Source: Pseudofabraea citricarpa (lineage: Eukaryota; Ascomycota; Leotiomycetes; Helotiales; Dermateaceae). From it: a stretch of DNA of 64,000 nucleotides. Shown here piece by piece: positions 33,815 to 45,339 of this stretch (positions are counted from its first letter, which is position 1; each line of letters begins with the position of its first letter). The notes under the pieces were generated by a model. That model searched no databases and was not told the origin of the DNA. It was given only the letters and a program-made list of their open reading frames with translations. A program made the position numbers and the translations under genes. The DNA lies in NCBI GenBank assembly GCA_029641185.1, contig JAPWGK010000002.1, positions 620,001 to 684,000 of the forward strand, written 5' to 3'.

Positions 33815-36416
33815 ATTTCCTGATTTCCGTGGCCAACCTTCTCAAGTGTGTTCACCCGACGTATTTCCCCCACGTTTGTTTGCTTCCTCAAAGGCTGTGG
33901 CTTCTCTGTGATAGACCCAGGTTATTGCGAATCATTGAAACTATTGCAGATGTTTCAATCATTCCATCGTTGGAGCCTTCTGGGAGTAACAGGGGGGTAG
34001 TCTCAATCCGGGAGCTTAGCAAAAGACGTAGTCGTGGCTCTTTGGGTTCGGAATGCGACAGCGTATAGGCGTAAGGAATGTTGAGGTAGGTATTAGGTTA
34101 TGCTGTAGAGCGGTAGTGGCGATGTAGAAGCAGACGCTGGGTAGAATATGATCTTTGTTGACTTTGAATTATTGTTGACAGTCGCGTCGTGCAAAGGGGG
34201 CGTCGCGTTCTCGGTTGAAAGATAAAATTGAGGATCATCTCTCTAGAAGACCCCTGCGAAAGTGATTCATGCGGGTGGCACCAGATGTCATCGGATCACC
34301 CCTCGGCCCGTGGATCAGCTGACTAAGGTGTCCAAGACGGCAACATCTCACGAAGGATTTGGGGAGAGAGGGGGTGCGTGTTATCGCTCGCTCGCTCTTG
34401 AAGTGTGCGAGTAATGAGCTCTAGCTAGATACGAGTAGGATTCGTGACTTCTTCTCAGTGAAGAGGGCAGGGCGGCGTAATCTGCTCGCCAGCGTTCACA
34501 TCTACCCAGTCACAGCGCCATTCTGAAAGTTCTGAATGGCCTCACGTGAATCATCCACTCTCTTAGAGAATATCGGGTGATGTGTTCCTTCACCTTTAAT
34601 TGGGATTTAGAGGTGTTTGAGAAAGGGGTTTGGTACCTCTGTTGATGCGAGAGAGTCAAACAGTCTGCAAACATTCGACAAACATTCTGCACTATATACC
34701 TAGGTAAGGAATCCCAAATTAATAAAGCTGAGTTGATTATCATCTCCAATATAGCAAGACCGGCTAATTTGGAAAGGCTAGTACTCAATGGTACTATTTC
34801 AGCTTCTTGAAACCCTCGAAGTCTATCTTTTACCATTCTTGTAAACACAAGTCTTTGCTTTTTTAATAGCAACTATGTGTTTTCTTTTGCCCGCCGCAAA
34901 GCAGTTTCTTATTGTGCTGGAACATAGCAGGACTATGACCCAAGGCAGTTGGATATTTCTCTACAATTCTGTAATCACATTTGAATCTGGCCACCTTTGT
35001 TCTGTATACTAAAACTCGACCTCGACCTCATGTGACACACATCTGCTTAAGATCCAGCAATATCGCGAATATAGGATTGCACAATCGATCTTCTAGGGAT
35101 CCTTATTGGCTTTATCTGTACTGCAGGACTTCTTTCAAAGTGAGGATAGCAATGTATGCTTAGGGATAGGTACTGACTAGCTATACAATTAGGTATTACT
35201 GGTTTTGGTTTCACTCACAACCTCATAGAGTAAAGTTAATTGAACCCTCAATTCGTAGCTAACCCCACAACCTCATTTTGACCTGTCTTCCTTCTTCTAG
35301 AAAAGAAGGATCTAGTTGTAATTTAGAGGTCCTCATTGGATATAGCCCCTGGAGTGTGCTTCCCGTGAGGACCTTGATGGCACGTTCTGGGGACTCCCCG
35401 CATTCAAGACTCACTAGGTCGGAATATATAATCGTGCTATAGTCTAAATCAACGTCCGTCATCCAAATGGCATGTATGAATTCTCGAGTCGCATCGTCAT
35501 GGCTCCGACAGCATTGTTTCGAGAGCTTGTTGTTGTTCAAAGAGCATTCGATATCCGACAACCCTCACAACGACGTGACTCGAGAGGGCTACCTGCAGAT
35601 TTCACGCTTCGGAAACCAAATCTGGCCAGGCCCGCAGCCAATCTCTTTCGCGCCCACAGGAGGTCTAGGCAAAGCGCAGAAGTGATCGAGGTTTTGAGGA
35701 AAGGTAGCTCAAGACTGATGGTTGACTGAGTGTCGAATCACTAGCTATCAGCCCGTGATATCGCTGGAGATGATGTAACCGCATTTACTTCAACCAGGAC
35801 AATTCAATATATTGGCTATTCTCTGATTCCGAATTCGACCCCCTGGGCCTTTGCTAGATCTTCGAGAAGCACGCCGAAATGGTGGACAGTGTATTGTGAT
35901 GGTACCTAGATCCGTGAATGCAGGCGTCTCTGCAAGCAGCATGATGTGGTTACACGGCATGGCTTGCATCAAATCGAAGATCGGATTCCATTATATGCCA
36001 TGTCATGCTACGCCATGCCCTACGCAGAAGATGAAGGCGAAGGAACGGCACAGCCCTTCCCCTCTGTCTGACAGGTCACCAAAGCTGCCAGATCATCCAG
36101 GCTAAAAGAGAAAAGATTGAGTGATATCCACATCTTCAAAAGGTGCATCCACCTTCCGCCGTTGGCTTGACCGCCTCTCTTTTCTTCGTCTCGCGCTCCG
36201 TGAGCATCGTTTTAAGGGACCACGACAACCGACGCTAAAGCTCGCTTCGCACAAAGCAAAACACTTTTGGGCAAAGACCTGAATTTTAAACCCTTCTTCT
36301 CTTCCCTTCCCTCTCAAAACATCAACAAGACCCAACTCGCTCTAAATCACCTCTTTTCGAACCAATTCACCTGTACTTCCCGTACAGTTCTTACTCACAC
36401 CTACCCTTCCCCAAAA
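33815..36416. other. Intergenic between divergent kinesin and zinc-knuckle genes
   Basis: About 2.6 kb with no convincing gene. The two best ORFs (a 120-codon one at 34,510-34,872 minus and an 85-codon one at 35,472-35,729 plus) have no recognisable domain and overlap open frames on other strands, so I do not call them. The last 300 bp are CT-rich, fitting a promoter or 5' UTR of a highly expressed gene. Confidence 0.55.
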
Positions 36417-36553
36417 GTATGTGTTTCCCCTCCTTGTTGACTTGTTGGGGGCTTTTGTCGCCCCTCCTTGACCCCACCTCATCCAGAGCCAAATCTTCTC
36501 AACCCATGGAAGGTCACTGAATTTTTCATGCTAACAAGATCTGCAAACTACAG
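36417..36553 (+). other. Predicted 5' UTR intron of the zinc-knuckle gene
   Basis: Donor GTATGT at 36417, branch-like GCTAAC at 36531-36536 and acceptor CAG ending at 36553, 23 bp before the start codon. 5' UTR introns are common in fungal genes for translation and RNA-binding factors. Not proven without transcripts. Confidence 0.5.
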
Positions 36554-36576
36554 AACTTCATTCCCAATCAGCCAAT

Positions 36577-38010
36577 ATGGATTACGGAGGAGCCCCAGCT
36601 CAAGGACGCGGATGCTACAACTGTGAGTAGAATTCTTCCAAATTTTCGCCTATACACCTCGGTCCTTCGATTTCTACCACGCGAACGACGAAACATCCCA
36701 ATCTGTACAATCTTTGCGAGATCTGACACGGAGGAACTCGTGCGATGAACCGCAACCTGTCTTTGACAATTCAATTGGCACATGCACAAGATGACAGGAA
36801 TTGGGACGGATTGGGTGGCGTCAAATAATATCGGCTAGGGTGTATCAGGCGTTGATCTGCCCAAATCATCTGCAGACTACACATTTAGGGAGACACATGC
36901 TGACATATTTTGACCTTAGGTGGCGATGCCTCTCACCAGGTATGGAACCGCAGAATTTGAGAATTGAAACATGGAAACTTGAATTGACACACACAGGCCC
37001 GTGATTGCCCAACCCGTGGCCCTGCTAAGTGGTACGTTGAACAGATTACCTTAGATATTCCTTGCTAACGATGCTCAGCTACAACTGTGGTGGTGAGTGA
37101 TGAGTGACGTCAGAATTGGCTTGACAGCCTTGGAGTGTGAGACTGATACGAATGTATCGCAACAGGTGAAGGACATATGAGTAAGTTCCAACCCTTGATA
37201 CATTTAAGCGTCTACTAACACGCTTCAGGCCGTGAGTGCCCAGAGGGCCCAAAGGACAAGACCTGCTACAAGGTTGGTTATTCACAATTTAGGTCACTAG
37301 AACTGTGCTGACTTTATAGTGCGGTCAACCCGGCCACATTTCCCGTGACTGCACCAACGCCCCAGTTGAGGGTGCTGGCCGTGGCGGTGGTGGCTTCTCT
37401 TCCGGCGGTGGATCCCAAGAGTGCTACAAGGTTCGTAGGCTTGGATGAATGGTTGAACTATTTCTGATACCTCATAGTGCTCAAAGATTGGTCACATTGC
37501 CCGCAACTGCCCTGAGCAGGGTGGTGCCTACGGCGGTGGTGGTGGTGGATACGGTGGCCAGCAAGGTGGCTACGGAGGTGGATTCGGCGGTGGCCGTGGA
37601 GGCCAGACCTGCTACTCATGCGGTGGCTACGGTACGCTCATCCTTGAATTGAACACTTGAAAAAAAAAGCAATACTGACGTGCATTCTCTAGGACATTTG
37701 AGCAGTATGTTTTCTTTCATCATGGCATGAATTTGCAGACTAACATTCCTTAGGGGATTGCACCCAGGGACAAAAGTGCTACAACTGTGGCAACGTTAGT
37801 CTTCAAAAGCACATCTACTTTGACCCTTTTACTAACCTGTTCTTAGGTTGGTCATTTGAGCCGAGACTGCCCAGATGAGGCCTCTTCCGAGCGAACTTGC
37901 TACAAGTGCAAGCAACCTGGTCACGTCCAGGTAAGTAAAACATAAATAAAGCAAGCTTTCAGTTACAGTCATTGACACGTAACCTCTAGGCTCAATGCCC
38001 CCAAGTTTAA
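36577..38010 (+). CDS. gis2: CCHC zinc-knuckle nucleic-acid-binding protein (Gis2/CNBP type)
   Basis: Twelve exons: 36577-36622, 36920-36939, 36997-37031, 37079-37092, 37166-37180, 37229-37272, 37320-37430, 37478-37631, 37693-37704, 37754-37794, 37847-37930, 37990-38010. They join to 198 residues with seven CX2CX4HX4C knuckles: [84 protein letters not shown] and [14 protein letters not shown]. Glycine-rich (RGG-like) linkers lie between knuckles 3-4 and 4-5. Family knowledge: yeast Gis2 and animal CNBP bind G-rich RNA and single-stranded DNA and act in translation and stress granules. Four exons are only 12-20 nt. Each micro-exon is supported because it restores exactly the Cys/His spacing of a knuckle; without the 20-nt exon 2, knuckle 1 loses its second Cys and its His. 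Confidence 0.93.
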
Positions 38011-41000
38011 GCGCTGTTAAACGTCAACACCCTCCGCATTTCATGATAAAATGAGAGACGATTCTACGAATCCGAGAAGACGACGACGAGCTTATTATCC
38101 CTGAGCGACATTTCACGGGTGGTAGAAGTTGAGAATTTGAGGACGAGAGAAGCTTCTTTGTATAATTGTTTCTCATTCTATTTGGCTGCATCGGGTGCGG
38201 CATACGATTTTCCTTTTTTTTGTCGAAAAGCAACCTGCTGGGACGCACCTTTTTTTGCTGCTCTCTGGAGTCTGGCTTTTGCGTTGACTTTCGTGCGTTT
38301 TCTTTTTAAGTACTTGATGAACAGCGCCTGAGAGTTACTCGGGTCGCTTGGTCTATCAAATTTGGGGGATGAGAAAAGTGGAAGAAATGAACGGTGGAAT
38401 CTAATGAGTGCTCAGATGCACTCTTTCGAAAGAATGCATACCCAAAATGGCGAGACGGCTGCTACAGAACGATAGGTAGCACTTCAATGGACGATCTGAA
38501 ACAAAATTGGTGTGGTGAACTGAAATGTATTTCTGAGAGAATCAAGCCTGGGGGCTGTTTGTATCTCGCCGGGCTCTGAGACTCATTCTCTCAGGGTGCT
38601 GAGGCAAAGGCTTATGTCTCAGGTATGGATATGGTGGGTGGCCCAACATGATCTGTTGGAGCAGTATACCTCGACTCATAATGGTATCAGGACAGTTCAA
38701 GTATCTTAGATCTAGTTATCACAAATACTACGTTGAACAATATCACAACAATTTAGTTGAGTGTTTGCCAATAATCAACTACTTCTTGATAACAACCAAC
38801 GACCAGATTCTATTTCCTGATTGGCTATTCGAAATACCGAAAGATGCTAACCAAATCCGCATCACATGATATCGCAATCAATTATATTGCCGGAAGCGTC
38901 CACTATCATTCAAAGGGGAGAGGGGGAAAGCACCATCAAAATGTCTAGGCAAATATCTTACAATCGAGCCTAGTCGCTTTCTAACTTAATCAAAGCCTGA
39001 TACTTGTATTCCAGATGGGCTGCACTCATCACGCCTTAATACACGATCACTGCTACTATGGCAGCTGCACAAGTTTAAACGCTAGCACCAACACTAGCTG
39101 CTGAGCTGCGACCTTCATTCCCTTCAGTACCTATACTACCAAATGTATTAGTAGCAGATACGATGTGCCATTGCTTCCTTCCGCCACATTACCATGCGCC
39201 ATATATTAATGCTTCTATCGTGCCTGGGCGACCTCTCGAAACCTCGTTAAATCCAGAGGTAACCAAATTATCGCCACTGGGAGACCGTTTGAAGTATATC
39301 TTAAAAGCTGTAGCAAAGGTAGTATTCGAGGGCATTGAGGAGACACTGTTCGCATCATATACACCTGCAAGTCCTTGGAGCACCGAGGACAAGATTTGCC
39401 AAGACGAGTGGAGGTTGGGATAGTGCTCTCAGTTCCAAATCTGATAGAACCATTATGCAAATATGCACCGAGAAAAAAGACGAAGTCGTTCTGCCTTTCA
39501 GCAAGGTATCTAAATTTCAATGTAGCAATCCCTCTTTATGTACAAGACTTTGTTCGACCTCCACGGAGGAAAGTTTTTCGAAGGGGTACTATGGCGCAAG
39601 GACAACCATAGTCTCTCACAAGGAAAGACAGGCTGTATGATCTTCGACGCCGGTTCTGTTACTCTAGAGTTGATCTTCAACTGACGTCGTAGCAGTAATG
39701 GTAGCAGAGTAGGCGAAGACCGTATGTGACCAAACAATTCCGTTGAATAAGCAATTAGGAGAAATTTAACTGGTCACAATATGTCAAGATCAGTTATTTG
39801 TAAACTAACAGTTTACAGATACCAAATGCTTGGGGTTTATTTACAGAACTCACTGCAAATTCAACTAAAGACTGCCTAAGTTTTATGGGCCTTGGAATGC
39901 TACATTATGTTAGGTCCGCATCGTTTTGTTGTATCCAAGCAATGATGAGTGTGTATCCGCGAGCTTACAGCCAAAGACCAGAAGTTACGACCCAACTTAA
40001 TCGTGCTGGTATCAGCCTTTGGGTCAATGGGACTAACATCTACGCAGACACTTGCCGAGCATCAAACTGCTCTCCTGAAGCAAGTTGACTGGAAAGATAT
40101 CCCAGCATAAGTCGTGGTCGATTATGATAATCCGAACAGAATCCGAAGGATTTCCAACGAACAAGTGTGAAGCTTGAGAGACAAAGCAAAACAGTATTTG
40201 GCGGTGCCACGACTGGATTTATTGCCTTATCATTCGGCAATGTCGAAATGCCGATTCCGCATGGCAACCCCTTGAAGGTCAAAAGAATTAGAATATTTCC
40301 ACTGCAGGATACAGATGTATCGGCTCCACAGGAGGTTACGCATCAACGATTTTGATACAATCTACGAGCGACTCAACTCTCGACAATGAGAGATTGTTAT
40401 AGAAGGACCAATACAACTTGGTGAAACGACAGAGTCCTCTGTCGCTCTCGACCTAGTCAATGATAGACTGCAACTCTTAATCTTGACACAAGAATATGTC
40501 AGCACCTACCCCTCTTCAGATCAGTTGGAGACTGGGCATGAGACTCATTGGTCCTCGCCCGACAGTAACATGTAACAGCACATGTAGGTTCTCAAGGAAC
40601 AACTAAATCGCGATGTCGCAATCACTACCACGGTCCAACAGTTGGACGGAGAAATTGTATAAACATTTCACTGCATTCCCCACTTCTTCCCTTGGATTTC
40701 TTCAACACGAAGCGATTGTATTTGAATGGAAAACAGCAACCAGCACTTTTGCGGATCAGATCTCTCGGCGACGGAAAGATATTAATCTTTTTCAATCTGA
40801 AACATAGCGAATCTTTATATCTGTGCCACTTTATCCTATCTCTGCACCGGGATCTAGATCTTCAAGAGAAACCCCTCGGTATCACAAGCCATTAGCACAA
40901 GCCCTCAGATCGGCAAATCTGAGTAGTGGAAATATTTTTTCTTGATTTCCCTCTTGTTTTGTTATTACGTGGACATGCTGTATGTTATGTTCCGCATAGC

Positions 41001-42120
41001 CAAGAGAAAGCCTCGTTTCTTGGGGTCTTCCTTGGTATTGCTTTTCTGCTAGCTGGGAACTGTCGTGTTCTTCCACCAACCGGGATGAGGATTTTCAGAA
41101 TGCTGATATATCTACCCAGGAGCATATGTATGAGGATCTGCGCATCTATGTATCAGATGGCATTATTATGTATGAGGTAGGTAATGCTTTTTGTCTTGGT
41201 CTCTTGTTGTGTGGGGGTATATGGGTTTGTTGGTTCCATGGTCTGGATCTGCTATGTACCTCCAAGTACCTACCTCGAGTGGCTGAATCCTGGGGGTGGG
41301 AACATGGAGATGGGTTAGGTGGCTGGATATTTGGCAAGAAATGGGAGTTTGCAGGCTCATATTCGAACCAAGGCACTTCATGTTCCCTCTGCAGTAAGCA
41401 GGCCTCTTAAATGGCTCGCTTAAGTACCCATTTTCCAGGAGAATAAAGAGAGAACCGATGAGCTTCAGGTACAAATGAACATATATGAGTTCAATATGTG
41501 TTTAATTAATTTGTAGAGATGTTTTTTCACGTATATCACTATCAAGAAGGAGGCAATAGTACCCACTCCAAGGTATAAAACTGACATTTCGTGTTGCTTG
41601 TTGGCCAGCGGATGAGAAGATTGGTCAATATCGCGCTGCTTCATATTAGCCTAACCTTCTTTCTTATTGACGAACACTTATTATTATGTAATTGCCGAGT
41701 TCTAAGCAGCATACCTACGTATAATTACAGCAAGGCACGAGTTGCAATATTATGAAAGTCAGCGGGCAATTCATTCCGCAGCGTCCTTTTCCTAAACAGT
41801 AGCGTTGGGAGAGACAAAGTAATTATTGGAGCCTCATTCCATGTTACTACATTCATTTTATTAAAAGGTTTAGCGCCAGGCACAACTATTTACTCTGTCT
41901 AATAATCAAAGTTGCCTCTCTCCTCTCCTTAACGATTTCATTCGTGAGGGCCACCGATTTTCCAACAGGTTCAGTGATCAGGCGATTACAAAGATGAGAG
42001 ATAACACACATCCAAATTCGTCTTCCCTACACCCTAAAACGGTTAATGATTTTTCAAGATCTTTAACAGAATGTAGTGTCACGTGCTCAGGCGCCAGCCA
42101 AGTCTAAAATTCGCTAGTAA
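38011..42120. other. 4.1 kb gene-poor spacer
   Basis: No gene recognised. Short ORFs occur at 39,163-39,640, 40,167-40,355 and 40,613-40,895, but none has a recognisable domain and frames are broken throughout. The stretch could contain an old decayed gene or transposon. The part from 41,500 to 42,100 is moderately AT-rich. CpA/TpG are not depleted. Confidence 0.5.
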
Positions 42121-42122
42121 CT

Positions 42123-42148
42123 TTGGCGCGTCTTGACGCCATGACGCG
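42123..42148 (+). promoter_or_regulatory. MBF/E2F-like G1/S promoter motifs upstream of sae2
   Basis: TTTGGCGCG at 42122-42130 and GACGCGC at 42143-42149 lie 70-95 bp before the start codon. TTGGCGCG resembles an E2F site and GACGCG an MCB-like core, both used by G1/S factors (MBF in yeasts). This fits a DNA-repair gene, but it is inference from motif similarity. Confidence 0.4.
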
Positions 42149-42216
42149 CACTATCTTGACTACCACGACAAGCACTCATCTACGTGTCATGATCTGAGAT
42201 ACGGCATCCAGTAACA

Positions 42217-44865
42217 ATGGAGGAATGGAACAGTGGGAGGAATGCGCGTCTGGAAAAATTCGAGGAGTTCTTCCATGCAAACGAGGCTGCATTAGCTCTT
42301 GGTAAGGAACCTCTGTTCTTCTACCAGAAGCCTCGTTAACAGGGATCTACAGAACTCGAGGACAAACTTGTTGATGTCGAAGAACTCAAGAGCTTGAGAG
42401 GAAAGGCGACGCAGTACGATAAACTGAAGGAAGAGCTTGAGCGATCGACGGCCGAGAAGAAACTGCTGAAGGAAAGCAACGATCGTCTTTCGGAAGAACT
42501 CTGTGCAAGGCTTAGTTCTAGGAAACAGGATTTCGATGAGGAAAACAAGCGCATACTCAAGGAGCTTGAGGGATATAAGCTACAGTTGGAGGAGGCCAAA
42601 GAGCTGGCAAGGCGTGATGCGGCCAGAATATCGAGATTAACACCTGGAGCTGATGGACGCTCATCACCAGCACCTTCTACTACTGGAGAAAGTAGAGGGG
42701 TATCGAAAGCCGTTCATAACGAGTTGGTGAAGAAATTTAATGATCAGTTTGAAAGGCTCAACGATACTGCAGAGGCTCGAAATAAGCTAGAACAGAGAGT
42801 CCGAGAATTGAAGCAGCAGATCAGAAACTGGGACGAGTTCAGACAACAGATTACCATCGATACGGACAGGAGAAACGAGAGGATCTCGCGCCAGAGTGAG
42901 GAGATCCAAAGATTGAGGACTCGGGTAAAAGAGTTAGAAAAAGACACAGGAGTTCAACATGGAGCTGATGGGGAGAACAATTCACGTCGTAATCTTTCTT
43001 CTCATGGTGGCACACGAAGTGTATTGAAGCAGATATCACGCGGCCCGGCATTGTCTGCACCGCCGGAATTGATAAGTGATTCTGGAAGAAGCTCCGACTC
43101 GCCTGAAGTGATCACCAGAAATCCAATTTTTCTACCTTCACAATATGGTGCTCTGAAAGAAATCACCGAGCTCGTACCGACACAACGGCTTATATCTCCA
43201 GCTACATCTGGGCACGCTCATGAGCGCGATGGAGTGACTATACGCTCAAGTCCCGAGCCCACTCTACCACAGATGCCTCGTGTTCTAGGCGCGGACCAAA
43301 CTCAAATTGCGTCCACACAATTTGTAGGCCTTGAGCCTGAATCTCACCCTGCATCAGATATTACCACTGAAGGTTCTACCGAAGGCTCGTCCCCCAATGT
43401 AGCGAATGCTAAGCCTGCAGAGCAAATTGAGAACGTCCCGATCCAGGAATCCCCGGAAACGCCAGTGGTTGTCTCTTCACGACGAGTTAAAAGAAAACGA
43501 AGTAAGGAGGTTACTGATTCCCCCCAAGTCATGTCCCGGGTGAAGACAGAAATCCTTTCAAGTAGTCCCATTGTTATGTCGACGTTTGATACTATGCGCT
43601 TCCATGAAAGTATGGACCTTGATGAGATTGGGCAGAAGATTGATACACCAAAGAAGAGACGACAATTCGAGATACTTCGCCAAGTATCTGGATTATCTAA
43701 CGTCACTTCAGGAGACGCTTCGAACGAGCATACAGATGATGCTAGGATTGAGGTTGCCAATCCGCCAAAGACCAACCAACCAAAGATGATGCCTCCCAAA
43801 ACTACTTCTGCACTTCAGCCTTTGAGTCCGAATCGAAAGATTCTCCCAAGAACGTCTGAGGTGAAGCCGCTAAAGAGGAGGCGTGTAGACGACGAAAGAT
43901 GCATTGATGGCGTTGCCGAAGACGGTGAAATCCAAGGAATCACGAAAGTTCCAGCTAACAAGTCAACACCACAACGACAAATTGACAATACTGCAAAACT
44001 CGTAGATCTAATGGAGCATCCCTCTCCCGAAAAGCAAGTCTTGAAACCTTCTAGAACGACGTTTCCGAAAAAGCAATTTACACCCGGAGCAGCATCTAGC
44101 TTTCGTGGTGAGCTATTGTCTGCGGCTTCAACCGGTGCCAGAGCCTCCCGCTCATCTCGAGAGTCTTCTGCTACTTCCTTGACCGATCCGGGTCGTCGTC
44201 GCTTAAGATCATTTTCACCAGACAAGACAAATACCCACGACGTTAATTCGCCGTCATTAAGGAGTAAACCAGCACAGAAAACATCTAGCCATAAAGGGAA
44301 GACACCTCTTTCCGCAAAGAATAAAACCAACGGCGTGCCATTCCGAAATATGCCACTCGAAAGTCTCGGGGTCGAACATTTCAAAGTCAATCCTGTTTAT
44401 AATGGCGGGTATGACTTTGCATTCAAAAATGTTGTTCGTGGTCAGGATCAACGTCGCGAGCTACAAGGCTGCATCAAACCTGAATGTTGTGGAACAAAAT
44501 TCCGCATCCTTGCTTTAGAGTTGTATCGCGAACCTCAGGATTTTGATGCACGGCAGAACGAAGAGAAGATTATTAAGGAATTCTTGGGCGACAATAGCTG
44601 GAAGATCAAGGGGATGCTTCAGGACGAGAGGAAGGAGACGATGATTCAAGCCATGACGAGAAACTTGTCAAATAAGTTCGGAAAACATCGTCATGCGTTT
44701 GCAAGATCCAAGACCCCACCTGGGTTCTGGAATGCCGATTTTCCAACAACGCAAGAGCAGGAATTAACGCGGGAGCAGCAGAATCAGCATGAGCGAGATT
44801 TGGTCGAGTTGAGATACAACGAGGCAATGCGCCCTGGAGGAGCTTATATCTTCAGGGACGAATAG
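42217..44865 (+). CDS. sae2: DNA-end resection factor Ctp1/Sae2 (CtIP family)
   Basis: Two exons (42217-42301, 42353-44865) give 865 residues. N-terminal coiled coil at about residues 1-200 (heptad-rich, for example KLKEELERSTAEKKLLKES), which in CtIP/Ctp1 mediates tetramer formation. A long Ser/Pro-rich disordered middle has many SP/TP sites. The C-terminal Ctp1/Sae2 domain starts at about 700: YNGGYDFAFKNVVRGQ, then CIKPECCGTKF (CxxxxCC), and the RHR-type motif KHRHAFARSKTPPGFW. Family knowledge: the phosphorylated protein activates the Mre11-Rad50 nuclease to process double-strand breaks; the RHR-type motif binds DNA. Of the two possible acceptors for intron 1, only the one at 42,352 keeps the frame. 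The unusually long middle is typical of filamentous fungi. Confidence 0.94.
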
Positions 44866-45339
44866 ACTTCACCAATCACTTTGGGGACAGGGAAGGGCGT
44901 ATGGAACAGGGGTGGCTAAGATTGCTTGGAGCATTCAGGTGAATGGTATACCCGCTAATTTTATTTTTTCTTCTTTCGGCGTAAAGCATGAGCATTTGGA
45001 GTTTGATGGACTGAAAATTGCTGTCAATAGAAAAGTATTGAATGGTTAGGGCTTCAGAAGCTCGTATACTTCTCCTGAGAAAATATTATCCAACACAATA
45101 CTTGCTTGGTTCTAATGTATTCCATCCAGCTCTTGGACTAAATAATAGATTATGACTTCACAAAAGGCTATTGTACCAAGGTAATGTTTGTTTTACTGAG
45201 ATGCTCTTTACGTACCTAGGTGATTATCAAATGCTTTTATCTTTAGAGCTTATTAATTCAAGTGTTATACTAAATGGCAAAATATGTTATTGATTGATAG
45301 TATAGACTGATTTGTTACTTTTCTATAGGTGTTTAATAT
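44866..45339. other. Convergent 3' spacer
   Basis: AT-rich spacer between the 3' ends of sae2 and the GH92 gene. No gene or notable repeat. Confidence 0.7.

Noticed and set aside
34510..34872. 120-codon minus-strand ORF
   Set aside because: No recognisable domain, ordinary length for chance in this spacer, and no splice partners extending it.
39163..40895. Series of short ORFs suggesting a decayed gene
   Set aside because: No frame or splice combination gave a recognisable family; left as possible relic only.
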